A DNA stretch of 64,000 nucleotides from Thiothrix litoralis. Lineage in GTDB: Bacteria; Pseudomonadota; Gammaproteobacteria; Thiotrichales; Thiotrichaceae. A program made the translations under genes and the position numbers. The stretch covers positions 4,058,501-4,122,500 of the forward strand of contig NZ_CP072801.1 of the NCBI RefSeq assembly GCF_017901135.1. The letters are read 5' to 3'. The notes beneath the pieces are model-generated. The model searched no databases and had not been told where the DNA came from. It saw nothing but the letters and a program-made list of their open reading frames with translations. Below are positions 54,308-62,662 of this stretch, piece by piece (the first letter of the stretch is position 1; each line of letters begins with the position of its first letter).

Positions 54308-55200
54308 TGCTGAATGTGCGTAACCGTTTACAAGCTTGGCAAGAGCGCATCGAGTCAGTGCTGGATGAGATCCTTCCACCGGCATCAACCCACCCCGCTA
54401 AGCTGCATGAAGCCTTGCGCTATTCGGTGCTGGATGGCGGCAAGCGGATGCGTCCGCTGCTGGTGTATGCGACCGGGGAAGCGTTAGGCATTGCGCCCGA
54501 GCATCTGGATGTGCAGGCCGCAGCGGTTGAGCTGATCCATGTGTATTCCTTGGTGCATGATGATTTGCCTGCGATGGATGATGATGATCTGCGTCGGGGC
54601 AAGCCGACCTGTCACAAGGCTTTCGATGAGCCAACTGCGATTTTAGTGGGGGATGCGTTACAGGCGTTGGCGTTCCAAATTTTGGCGGCACACCCCCGCA
54701 TGACGGCTTCACCAGCACAACGCTTGCGCATGATTGAACAATTGGGGCAGGCGGCGGGTTCGCGTGGCATGGTGGGTGGTCAGGCGCTTGATCTGGCGGC
54801 AGTCGGACAGCAGTTGACAGAAATTGAGCTGGAAAACATGCACATCCACAAAACCGGGGCATTGATCCGTGCCAGTGTGCTGTTAGCGGCGTATAGTGTA
54901 GATGCTATTGATGTGGAGCGTTTGCAGCAACTGGATCACTTTGCCAAATGCATTGGTTTGGCGTTTCAGGTGCAGGACGATATTTTGGACGTGGAAAGTG
55001 ATACCCAAACGCTGGGTAAAACCCGTGGAGCAGATGCCGCAGCGGGAAAACCCACGTACTCTTCCATCATTGGCCTGTCCGCTTCCAAGATGAAACTACA
55101 GGATTTGTATGACGAAGCTTTGAATGCTTTGGTATCCTTGGGGGATTCTGCTGACTCGTTGCGGTGTTGTGCCGAGTTTACGGTCAAGCGCATACGATAA
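54307..55200 (+). CDS. ispA: Farnesyl diphosphate synthase
   Basis: 297 residues (E. coli 299). Condenses DMAPP/GPP with IPP. First Asp-rich motif in HDDLPAMDDDDLRRGKPTCHKAFDE, second motif QVQDDILDVESDT, plus GGKRMRPLLVYATG. The xseB-ispA-dxs order as in E. coli makes an isoprenoid operon. Confidence 0.97.
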   Translation: MLNVRNRLQAWQERIESVLDEILPPASTHPAKLHEALRYSVLDGGKRMRPLLVYATGEALGIAPEHLDVQAAAVELIHVYSLVHDDLPAMDDDDLRRGKPTCHKAFDEPTAILVGDALQALAFQILAAHPRMTASPAQRLRMIEQLGQAAGSRGMVGGQALDLAAVGQQLTEIELENMHIHKTGALIRASVLLAAYSVDAIDVERLQQLDHFAKCIGLAFQVQDDILDVESDTQTLGKTRGADAAAGKPTYSSIIGLSASKMKLQDLYDEALNALVSLGDSADSLRCCAEFTVKRIR

Positions 55201-55274
55201 ATAAAAACAGGAAATAGGAAGAAATATGCCCGCCACAGTGCCACCTTTACGGTTGATGATTAGGGGTTAATTAC

Positions 55275-57164
55275 GTGCTTGATACCATCCACTCTCCTGC
55301 CGATTTACGTCGTCTGGAACTTGAGGCGCTACCTGCGTTATGCGCTGAGTTGCGTGAATTTTTACTGAATTCGGTATCTACCGGGGGAGGCCACTTTTCA
55401 TCAAATCTAGGAACGGTCGAGCTGACGGTGGCGCTGCATTATGCCTTCGAGACACCGCGTGACAAGTTGGTGTGGGATGTGGGGCATCAGGCTTACCCCC
55501 ACAAGATCCTCACCGGGCGGCGTGAGCAGATGGATAGTATTCGCCAGAAAGATGGCCTGGCAGGTTTCCCCAAGCGCTCTGAAAGTGAGTACGACACGTT
55601 TGGGGTGGGGCATTCCAGCACTTCAATCAGTGCGGCGCTGGGTATGGCGTTGGCAGCACAGCATAAGGGCGAAGATTACGAGTCCATCGCGATTATCGGG
55701 GATGGTGCGATGACGGCGGGGATGGCGTATGAGGCATTGAATCACGCAGGTGATTTGGATGCCAACCTGATCGTCATCCTCAATGACAATGAAATGTCGA
55801 TTTCGCCGAATGTGGGGGCATTACGCAAATACCTGACGCGCTTGCTGTCGGGGCGGATGTATTCGACCATGCGTGAAAGCGGCAAGAAGGCGCTATCGCA
55901 CAGCAAATCCCTCTCCAAACTGGTGAAGCTCACCGAAGAACACATGAAAGGCATGGTATTGCCTGGCACGCTGTTCGAGGAAATGGGCTTCAAATATTAC
56001 GGGCCGATCGACGGGCATGATGTGGAAGAGTTGGTGCATGTCCTGCACAACCTAAAAAACATCAAAGGGCCGCGCTTGTTGCACGTGCTGACCCAGAAAG
56101 GCAAGGGCTACGAGCCTGCGGAAGAAGACCCTTGTGCGTATCATGGCGTAACGCCGTTCAACCTGAAAACCGGGCTGGTGGCGAGTGCCAAGAAATCCAC
56201 ACCAACGTATACGCAAGTGTTTGGGCAGTGGCTGTGTGACATGGCAGAACAGGATGAGCGCTTGGTTGGTATTACACCCGCCATGCGCGAAGGTTCGGGG
56301 CTGGTGGCCTTTTCTGAGCGTTTTCCTAGCCGCTATTTTGATGTGGGCATTGCTGAACAGCACGCAGTGACACTGGCTGCCGGTTTGGCTTGTGATGGCG
56401 TTAAGCCGGTGGTGGCTATTTATTCCACGTTTCTGCAACGCGCTTATGATCAATTGCTGCACGATGTAGCGATCCAAAACCTGCCCGTGGTGTTTGCGAT
56501 TGACCGCGCCGGGTTGGTGGGCGCGGATGGGCCGACGCATTCCGGTAATTACGATTTGTCATTCCTGCGCTGTGTGCCGAACATGGTGGTGATGGCACCG
56601 ACCGAAGAAAATGAGTGCCGCCAGATGTTGTACACGGCCTTCCAGATGGATTGCCCGACAGCGGTGCGTTACCCGCGTGGCAAGGGTATTGGGGTAGAGC
56701 CACAAGCAGAGATGCAGGCGATACCGCTGGGTAAGGCGCTGAAACTGCGTGCTGGGCAGTCGGTAGCTATTCTGTTGTTTGGCTCGCTACTGGCTGAGGC
56801 ACAAGCCGCCGCTGAGGAACTGGACGCAACGTTGGTGAATATGCGTTTCGTCAAGCCGCTGGATAAACTGATGATCCGGGAGTTGGCACAGTCACACGAT
56901 TTGCTGGTAACGCTGGAAGACAATGCGGTCATGGGCGGGGCAGGCAGTGCGGTGAATGAATACCTGCACGAAGCGGGTCTGGCGGTGGAAGTCATGAATC
57001 TGGGTTTGCCGGACAGTTACATTGACCATGCGCAACGTGAGGATCAGCTTGCTGCTTGTGGGTTGGATGCACAAGGTATCGTGCAACGGGTCAATGCGGG
57101 GTATGGTGGGCGCATTCGGATTGGCGTAACGTTGTATCCTGTGCCACAATACGTGACAAAATGA
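55275..57164 (+). CDS. dxs: 1-deoxy-D-xylulose-5-phosphate synthase
   Basis: 629 residues (E. coli 620) from GTG 55275. Thiamine diphosphate enzyme making DXP from pyruvate and glyceraldehyde 3-phosphate, first step of the MEP pathway. ThDP-binding [18 protein letters not shown]...NDNEMSIS, the GPIDGHD region, [12 protein letters not shown] and [13 protein letters not shown] are all intact. 74 bases after ispA. Confidence 0.98.
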   Translation: MLDTIHSPADLRRLELEALPALCAELREFLLNSVSTGGGHFSSNLGTVELTVALHYAFETPRDKLVWDVGHQAYPHKILTGRREQMDSIRQKDGLAGFPKRSESEYDTFGVGHSSTSISAALGMALAAQHKGEDYESIAIIGDGAMTAGMAYEALNHAGDLDANLIVILNDNEMSISPNVGALRKYLTRLLSGRMYSTMRESGKKALSHSKSLSKLVKLTEEHMKGMVLPGTLFEEMGFKYYGPIDGHDVEELVHVLHNLKNIKGPRLLHVLTQKGKGYEPAEEDPCAYHGVTPFNLKTGLVASAKKSTPTYTQVFGQWLCDMAEQDERLVGITPAMREGSGLVAFSERFPSRYFDVGIAEQHAVTLAAGLACDGVKPVVAIYSTFLQRAYDQLLHDVAIQNLPVVFAIDRAGLVGADGPTHSGNYDLSFLRCVPNMVVMAPTEENECRQMLYTAFQMDCPTAVRYPRGKGIGVEPQAEMQAIPLGKALKLRAGQSVAILLFGSLLAEAQAAAEELDATLVNMRFVKPLDKLMIRELAQSHDLLVTLEDNAVMGGAGSAVNEYLHEAGLAVEVMNLGLPDSYIDHAQREDQLAACGLDAQGIVQRVNAGYGGRIRIGVTLYPVPQYVTK

Positions 57165-57239
57165 TGTGTCAGGAATCGACTATAATCCTATGAAAAAGTT
57201 GGTTCCGTCTGTATTCCCCTAATTCCTGAGGAGTGGTTC

Positions 57240-57863
57240 ATGAAATTTCTTGTTGGCTTTTTCAGCCTCGAATGGATGCGTGTTTTTGATTTCATTGCAC
57301 CGTTAGTCATTCGCTTGTTTCTTGCCCCGATGTTCTGGGTCTCTGGTGTTAAGCACTTAGGGCTGTTTTCCAGTTCTGATTTCGCCTTTTATAACCCGTT
57401 GACGTGGTTGAATACCGAAGCGTTCCAGCAAAGTGTTGCAGCGCTGAACAATACAGTGTTTTCGGGTATGGGTGCTGAAACGCTGGTGATCTTGTTGGGT
57501 ACTATCGAGGTTATTGCGGCTATCCTGTTAGTTTTGGGCTTGGGGGTTCGCTGGGTAGTATTAGCACTGATGTTTGTAGTGGTGGCACTGGGTTTGATAG
57601 CGATGGGCGATGCTGGTTTTGCCGACACCATGCAGCAACTGATGATGAGCCACGGTTACACCAACATGACCAATAACGTCACTGAAGTGTATCTGGCGTA
57701 TTTTATCCTGCTGTTGGCATTGTTCTTTATGGGCGCGGGTCGCTGGTTCAGTCTGGACTGGTACATCTACCGCAATTTCATGACGCGTATTGATAGCAAC
57801 ACTGCCCATCACGATCCATTCGAGGTTGATGCGACAGATGAGCCGGGTATCAACAAGCTGTAA
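57240..57863 (+). CDS. DoxX-family membrane protein
   Basis: 207 residues with four hydrophobic segments (about 17-40, 78-100, 103-122 and 150-170). The APLVIRLFLAPMFWVSGVKHLGLFSS opening and the GTIEVIAAILLVLGLGVRW second segment follow the DoxX/DoxD-like pattern. Inner membrane; members are tied to quinone or thiosulfate redox chemistry or are uncharacterised. TGAGGAG precedes the ATG; monocistronic with its own terminator. Confidence 0.8.
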   Translation: MKFLVGFFSLEWMRVFDFIAPLVIRLFLAPMFWVSGVKHLGLFSSSDFAFYNPLTWLNTEAFQQSVAALNNTVFSGMGAETLVILLGTIEVIAAILLVLGLGVRWVVLALMFVVVALGLIAMGDAGFADTMQQLMMSHGYTNMTNNVTEVYLAYFILLLALFFMGAGRWFSLDWYIYRNFMTRIDSNTAHHDPFEVDATDEPGINKL

Positions 57864-57886
57864 AAGTTAGCTTTTGCTCTGCTCTG

Positions 57887-57915
57887 AAAAAGGCTGCCAA
57901 ATGGTAGCCTTTTTT
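57887..57915. terminator. Bidirectional terminator
   Basis: AAAAAGGCTGCCA/TGGTAGCCTTTTTT with a 2-base loop; one G-T near the middle. T-runs on both strands let it serve the DoxX gene (plus) and the convergent small membrane protein (minus). Confidence 0.88.
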
Positions 57916-57941
57916 GTTTCTGGGAAAGTCGTTGGCAAGCC

Positions 57942-58199
57942 TTAGCGGATTTCGCCGCGTTCGCGCATGGCTTTGACTTTCTGGTCATTGCGCTTCATCA
58001 GTTGCAGGGTCAGGTAAATTTTAGCCGGAATCGACAGGAACAGACCACCTGCAATCAACCCCGCCACCAGCGCAATGCCTTTGACGCCATGCCCGGTCAC
58101 TATGTCGGTGAAGATGACCAAGCCAACCCCGGTAGCAGCAATGCTCAGACCCACGATGATTAGCCCGTACATCAGCCGGGTGAGTTGTTGTTCTTTCAT
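57942..58199 (-). CDS. Small two-segment membrane protein
   Basis: 85 residues from the ATG at 58199 (MKEQQLTRLMYGL), which has AAAGG 8 bases upstream; a longer frame from 58235 adds MGGLHLNTKAGS and is less likely. Two hydrophobic segments (about 11-33 and 39-58), the second with ALVAGLIAGGLFLSIPAKIYLTLQL, then a basic tail. Probably an inner-membrane protein. Family not recognised. Confidence 0.6.
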   Translation of the reverse strand: MKEQQLTRLMYGLIIVGLSIAATGVGLVIFTDIVTGHGVKGIALVAGLIAGGLFLSIPAKIYLTLQLMKRNDQKVKAMRERGEIR

Positions 58200-58365
58200 G
58201 GAGCCTGCCTTTGTGTTGAGGTGTAAACCTCCCATTATCCAGTGGTGAATCCGCTAGTAATTGACCTTTATCAATAAAGCATTAGTTATAGCTAATATAC
58301 GGACTTGTATCAAGAAGTACGCAGTAATAATAATGAGTGCACGATTTTTGATCAGGTTGCGCGGC

Positions 58366-58394
58366 AAACCCCATCCTTCAAGTCGGGGAGGATA
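58366..58394 (+). repeat. RE-like hairpin upstream of tnpB
   Basis: ACCCCATCC...GTCGGGGAGGAT resembles the right-end hairpin at 61562 (15 of 19 bases match over the CCTT...GGGGAGGAT part). Within the 265-base gap before tnpB there are also a GGGTGGC-gaa-GCCGCCC hairpin (58399-58415) and a GCGCGG/CCGCGC pair (58395/58442). Either left-end structure or the relic right end of an earlier copy. Confidence 0.45.
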
Positions 58395-58500
58395 GCGCGG
58401 GTGGCGAAGCCGCCCTATGTTCGGTAGTTTTGTCGGATAATCCGCGCAGTTTAACGCAGAATACCCACTCAAGCCGCTCTTTTTTAGCTACACTCCGAAG

Positions 58501-59715
58501 ATGCAACGACACCAAGCCTTCAAATACGAACTCATGCCCAATGGTGAGACGCAGCGTCAACTACGCCGTTTTGCTGGGTCATGCCGCTTCGTTTACAACA
58601 AGGCATTAGCGTTGCAGCAAGCCAATCATGAAGCGGGTGAAAAATTCATCGGTTACGTCGCAATGGCCAAGCACCTGACCGCATGGCGCAACGGTGTGGA
58701 AACCCCGTGGCTGAAAGATGCCCCCGTTCATCCCCTACAACACGCCCTCAAAGACCTCGACAAAGCCTACCAAAACTTTTTCGCCAAACGTGCCGATTTC
58801 CCCCGCTTCAAGCGCAAAGGCAGCGGTGACAGTTTTCGTTACCCCGACCCCAAACAAATCAAGCTCGACTCAGGCAATAGCCGGATTTTTCTGCCAAAAC
58901 TCGGCTGGATACGCTACCGCAACAGCCGCGATGTGTTGGGAGAACTACGCAATGTCACGGTTTCCAGCAAAGGCGGCCAATGGTTTGTCAGCATCCAAAC
59001 CCAGCGCGAAGTGGAATTGCCAGCCACACCCGCGACCACTGCTATCGGTATTGACCTTGGGATAGCGCGTTTTGCGACGCTCTCCGATGGCACATGGATT
59101 GAATCGCGTAACAGCTTCAAGAGCAAACAAGCCAAACTCGCCAAATACCAACGGCGCATGGCGCACAAACAAAAGTTCAGCAACAACTGGAAAAAAGCGA
59201 AAGCCAACGTCCAAAAAATTCACACGCAAATCGCCAACGCCCGCCGCGATTTCCTGCACAAGGCGACGACCACGCTCAGCCAAAACCACGCGCTCGTGTT
59301 CATCGAAGATTTGCAGGTCGGTAATATGTCGAAGTCAGTGGCAGGCACGGCAGAAAACCCCGGCAAGAACGTTGCCCAGAAATCTGGCTTAAACAAAGCC
59401 ATTCTCGACCAAGGCTGGGGTGAATTTCGACGGCAACTCGACTACAAGATGGCATGGAAAGGCGGCATGTTGTTCACTGTGCCACCGCATTACACCAGTC
59501 AGGAATGCCCCGAATGTCACCATGTAGCGGCGGACAATCGTCAGACGCAAGCGCGGTTTGTGTGTGTGCAATGCCATTACGAAAATAACGCCGATCATGT
59601 CGGCGCGATCAATGTTTTAGAGCGGGGATACCGCTTGTTAGCCTGTGGAGATGCGGCCTTAAGCCGCTCTGTGAAGCAGGAACCCACCGAAGTCAGTCAG
59701 CTATCTAGTGTCTGA
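58501..59715 (+). CDS. tnpB: RNA-guided nuclease TnpB (OrfB), last codon altered by insertion
   Basis: 404 residues. N-terminal HTH-like MQRHQAFKYELMPNGETQRQLRRFAGSCRFVYN, split RuvC with Asp in GIDLGIARFATL (about 183-194), Glu in VFIEDLQVGNM (about 265), the zinc ribbon CPECHHV...CVQCHYE and the last Asp in NNADHVGAINVL. All catalytic residues appear intact. The insertion at 59709 changes the end from QLSS-stop to QLSSV-stop, so the protein is full length. Its omega RNA would normally come from the 3' part of tnpB and the right end, now about 1.8 kb away; RNA-guided activity may be lost. Confidence 0.9.
   Translation: MQRHQAFKYELMPNGETQRQLRRFAGSCRFVYNKALALQQANHEAGEKFIGYVAMAKHLTAWRNGVETPWLKDAPVHPLQHALKDLDKAYQNFFAKRADFPRFKRKGSGDSFRYPDPKQIKLDSGNSRIFLPKLGWIRYRNSRDVLGELRNVTVSSKGGQWFVSIQTQREVELPATPATTAIGIDLGIARFATLSDGTWIESRNSFKSKQAKLAKYQRRMAHKQKFSNNWKKAKANVQKIHTQIANARRDFLHKATTTLSQNHALVFIEDLQVGNMSKSVAGTAENPGKNVAQKSGLNKAILDQGWGEFRRQLDYKMAWKGGMLFTVPPHYTSQECPECHHVAADNRQTQARFVCVQCHYENNADHVGAINVLERGYRLLACGDAALSRSVKQEPTEVSQLSSV
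59701..59708 (+). repeat. Target site duplication, left
   Basis: CTATCTAG immediately left of the inserted element; the same 8 bases follow its right end. Confidence 0.9.
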
Positions 59716-59907
59716 CCGAAAAAGCCTTCCTGCCGCCACGAGTGCCCAATTTTAGTCCATGCAGCCGTTTTCCCCGCCACCTTCTGGCAAGCACGAGGGT
59801 AAAACGCTGGGTTTCAAGGCATGGCTGGCAGCGCAGGCTTGCCTTCGGTGCAGGGGCTGCCCTGCCTTCCCGGCATTTTCCCTCATCGGTCGGCGTTGTG
59901 GGGTGGT

Positions 59908-61380
59908 TCAGGCGGCTTGGCGCTGTCGTCGGCGTTCATCCTTCTGCAAGGCCTCCAACGCCCTGGCCTGTAAAATGGCCCCGACCTTTTGCAGGTTCCT
60001 GCCCACCACCGCCAGTGCCACATAGCGCTTGAAGCGTTCCAGCCCCCGGTCGGGGCAATAGTCCAGCCCATGGACTTCCAGTGCGTTGATGCCGGATTCC
60101 ACCGCTGAGTGCTGGCGTCTGGCCTGGACAAACGCCGGGTCGGTTTCACGGGCAGTGTCCGCCTGGCTCCAGCGGCCTTTTCGGCAACACCACCCGGTCG
60201 AGCAGTTCGGCCAGTTCGCGCTGGTTGGCCGGTGAGTGGAACCCCTTGTCAAAGCTGCACGCGCTCAGGGAGGGGAACAGCGCTTTGGCTTGCTTAACCA
60301 TGGTCACGGCAATCTCACTGTCGGGGCAGTGTTGCATCACTTGGTGGTGGAGGATGAAGCCGTCAGCCGATTCCATCACGCACACGTTCAGGCCCAGCTC
60401 CACCGGCACACCGGCTTTGCCCTTGCTGAGCCATTCGCTGTAATCCTCGAAGAGGGAGAAGATCTTGTCGCCGTGGGGGATGGTTTCCCCGTCCAGCACC
60501 CGCCGCCGCACCAGGTCAACCTGATGCCACCCGTACCCCAGCCAGCGCTGGAGGTCGTTGCCCGACCGGCTGTCCAGCAGGCTGAGGGGCAGGTCAGCCA
60601 CCGTTTCCTCCACTTTCGACAACAGCGCGGCGCACAGGCCCAGGTAGGTGTGGTGGGCGTCACGGATGGCCTGTTGCCGGGTGGCCTGCTTGTCCGGGTC
60701 TTGGGAGCTGGAGTGCTTGAGCTTCTGCGCATGACGGCAGGCTTTCTTCACCTGGCGGAGATTGTACTGCCATTGCCGCCAGCGGCTGTCGCCGTGCCCT
60801 TCACACCAATCGGCCACCGTGCGCACCGAACAACGCACCGCGTCGTACAACAGGTTGATGTCGGTCGGGTAGTGGATGTTGCTTTCCACCACGAAGGAGT
60901 CACAACGGGCGCTCAGCGGCGCGGCTTTTTTTTTAGCAGCTTGTGACCGGCCTCCACCACCAACTGGTTGATGCGTTGCAGGCTGGCTTCGTCCACCAGA
61001 GCGGCGTTGTCCTTGACCGTTTGCAGCTTGTACTCATCGTCATCATCCCAGAAACCATGCCCCAGCATCTGACGGATGCTGCGGTGCTGGTTCGCCATCT
61101 CCAGCAGCCGGTCATAGTCCCAGTTCAGGTTCACCCGCAATGTCGCCAGCACCAGCGCATTCCACAGATCCATGCCGGGGCGTCCACGGCTGGCGTCCAC
61201 CTCCGCCGGAACCCGCTTTTCCAGCACCGCAAACACCGCCTCACGCAGTTCGTCTGTCACATAAATGTATTGCAGCCCTTGCAACACCTGCGGGATGTCG
61301 TCCCGCGAACGTGGGTTGAAGGTCAGCCTGCCGATGTCAGCGTGACCCAGGCGAAGTTGGCGGGCGATCACTTCACGCAT
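59908..61380 (-). pseudogene. ISNCY-like DDE transposase, two frameshifts
   Basis: Three frames join into one transposase. Frame 1 (61380-60913) runs MREVIARQLRLGHADI through GRPGMDLWNALVLATLRVNLNWDYDRL and ends after KLLKKKPRR at an A9 run (T9 at 60926-60934 on the plus strand); a -1 shift there continues as KKKAAPLSARCDSFVVESNIHYPTDINLL. Frame 2 ends at 60146; a +1 shift in an A4 run (minus strand, near 60178-60181) restores GRWSQADTARE...ARRQHSAVESGINALEVHGLDYCPD, with the catalytic Glu in AVES, ending at 59908. The A9 could support programmed slippage, but the second shift is of the other sign and probably inactivates the gene. Confidence 0.8.
60926..60934 (-). other. A9 slippery run in transposase
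   Basis: Nine A residues on the coding (minus) strand, CTAAAAAAAAAGCC. Reading CTA AAA AAA AAG leads to a stop three codons later; a -1 step gives the conserved continuation. Confidence 0.75.
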
Positions 61381-61536
61381 CGTGTGTCTCCTGCGAAGTT
61401 TGGCGGATGGATGCCCTATTTTGCCCTATTTTGGGCGCTTTTGCAGCTTTCTGGCCTGCTTCCGGGAAATCTTAGGGCAAGGAAAACGGGCGTAGCATCT
61501 TGATCGGAAAAGGGTTTTAGGGTTTCCGGTCAGACA

Positions 61537-61544
61537 CTATCTAG
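61537..61544 (+). repeat. Target site duplication, right
   Basis: CTATCTAG directly after the terminal GGTCAGACA of the insertion sequence, followed by CTGAATGC. Removing one copy and the element restores AGC TGA, the original tnpB end. Confidence 0.9.
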
Positions 61545-61593
61545 CTGAATGCAGTAGGAATCCCCTTCCTTTAGGGAGGGGAGGATGTCAAGC
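61545..61593 (+). repeat. Right end of the TnpB element (omega RNA 3' part)
   Basis: CCCCTTCCT-TT-AGGGAGGGG (61562-61581), nine pairs with one T-G, then AGGATGTCAAGC. This hairpin-plus-GGATGTCAA pattern is common at right ends of IS200/IS605-group elements and forms the omega RNA scaffold end; the bases after it (AATAACG...) would be the guide. Confidence 0.7.
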
Positions 61594-61690
61594 AATAACG
61601 TTGTGATTAAAAATGTACTTTTACTTGCAGTTCATTAGGCTTATCACTATATTAGTCAAATCTAATATTTATCGACTACGGGCTTTTGTG

Positions 61691-62170
61691 ATGAAATGGC
61701 TAAAAAACTCAATGTTAGGCATGGTCTGGTGGGTGGTAATGACAGCCGCTTCCGCCGGGGCTGCTGACAACCCTGCTCACCCTAAATTGACCTTGGTCTA
61801 TGACTCACCCTATGGGTTTGAGGAAACACTGGAGTCGCTGCGTAATACCATCCACGCCCATAACTTCCGGGTATTCCCCGACCGTTATCTGGAAGAGGGG
61901 CTGACGGACGAGTTTTCAGTCAATACCCGTCAGGTCAGCGTGCGCTTCTGTAATTTCAGTGATTTGTATGAAGCGCTGCAAATTGAGCCACAAGTGGGGG
62001 TGGTTTTGCCCTGCACGATTACCGTGATCGAAGGGGAGGATGGCCAAGTGCAACTGTTGACGGGTAACGTGCAGGCCATGTTGACTCTGTTTGATAACCC
62101 CAAACTGACCGCCGCTTTTCAGGATATGGAAGACAAGTATCAGGCGATTATTGATGAGGTGACACTATGA
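61691..62170 (+). CDS. DUF302-type exported protein, first of pair
   Basis: 159 residues from ATG 61691, chosen because it opens a signal peptide (MKWLKNSMLGMVWWVVMTAASAGA-AD); the frame extends upstream by 26 codons without support. The mature part has SPYGFEETLESLRNTIHAHNFRVF, NTRQVSVRFCNFSDLYEAL and VGVVLPCTITVIEGEDGQV, the DUF302 order. Periplasmic; binding of a small ligand or a redox-related role is a family guess. Overlaps the next gene by 4 bases (ATGA). Confidence 0.75.
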   Translation: MKWLKNSMLGMVWWVVMTAASAGAADNPAHPKLTLVYDSPYGFEETLESLRNTIHAHNFRVFPDRYLEEGLTDEFSVNTRQVSVRFCNFSDLYEALQIEPQVGVVLPCTITVIEGEDGQVQLLTGNVQAMLTLFDNPKLTAAFQDMEDKYQAIIDEVTL

Positions 62171-62646
62171 AGTTTATAACAGCCGGATTCTGGGGGGTAT
62201 TGGCAACGTGGTTGCTGCTTGCCCCGGTTCATGCCGATGAAAAGTTGCTGACAGTTCGTTCCTCGCAAGCCTTTGACGCTGCGTTGGAGCAAGTGCAGGA
62301 AGTGTTGGAAAAGCATCACTTTGCGGTAGCGCATATCCAGAAATGTGACGGTGGTTTGCATGATATGGGCTACAGCACCGACAGTTACCGGATTGTGTTC
62401 TTTGGGCGTCTCGACGAGGTGCGGGCGTTGAGCAAGACGCACCCGGAATTAGTACCGTTGTTCCCGTTCAAACTGGCGGTTTACGCCGAAGGCAAGGATA
62501 CCTTGTTTTCGATCCTGAACCCCACCGAGCTGGTGCCGTTGCTGGATGCCGATAAGGACTTGCAGCAACAGTTAAGCGCATGGGAAAAAGATTTCCGTGC
62601 CGTATTGGGTGAAATGCAGGCGGTGCAGGTCGCCCACGCCGATTAA
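62167..62646 (+). CDS. DUF302-type exported protein, second of pair
   Basis: 159 residues. Signal peptide MKFITAGFWGVLATWLLLAPVHA. The mature part shows SSQAFDAALEQVQEVLEKHHFAVAHIQ, YRIVFFGRLDEVRALSKTHPELVPLFPFKLAVY and a LFSILNPTEL strand, matching DUF302. Coupled to the preceding paralog by overlap; the two probably act together in the periplasm. Confidence 0.8.
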   Translation: MKFITAGFWGVLATWLLLAPVHADEKLLTVRSSQAFDAALEQVQEVLEKHHFAVAHIQKCDGGLHDMGYSTDSYRIVFFGRLDEVRALSKTHPELVPLFPFKLAVYAEGKDTLFSILNPTELVPLLDADKDLQQQLSAWEKDFRAVLGEMQAVQVAHAD

Positions 62647-62662
62647 GTGCCTTTTAGCCCGC

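Larger units (their letters stand above)
59709..61536 (-). mobile_element. ISNCY-like insertion sequence inside the tnpB element
   Basis: 1828 bp. Terminal inverted repeats TGTCTGACCGAAAA (left) and TGTCTGACCGGAAA (right, read on the minus strand) are flanked by 8-bp duplications CTATCTAG. It carries one broken transposase on the minus strand; bases 59716-59907 and 61381-61536 are non-coding ends. Confidence 0.9.
58366..61593 (+). mobile_element. IS200/IS605-group TnpB element, interrupted
   Basis: Element made of tnpB only (no tnpA seen) plus end hairpins, split by a second insertion sequence at 59709-61536. The right end after the split is a 9-bp hairpin then AGGATGTCA. The left limit is uncertain: a hairpin region at 58366-58447 precedes tnpB, but part of it looks like a right end. 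Boundaries are estimates. Confidence 0.55.

Noticed and set aside
60236-60946. Plus-strand open frame of 236 codons inside the insertion sequence
   Set aside because: It is antisense to the recognised transposase and has no independent support.
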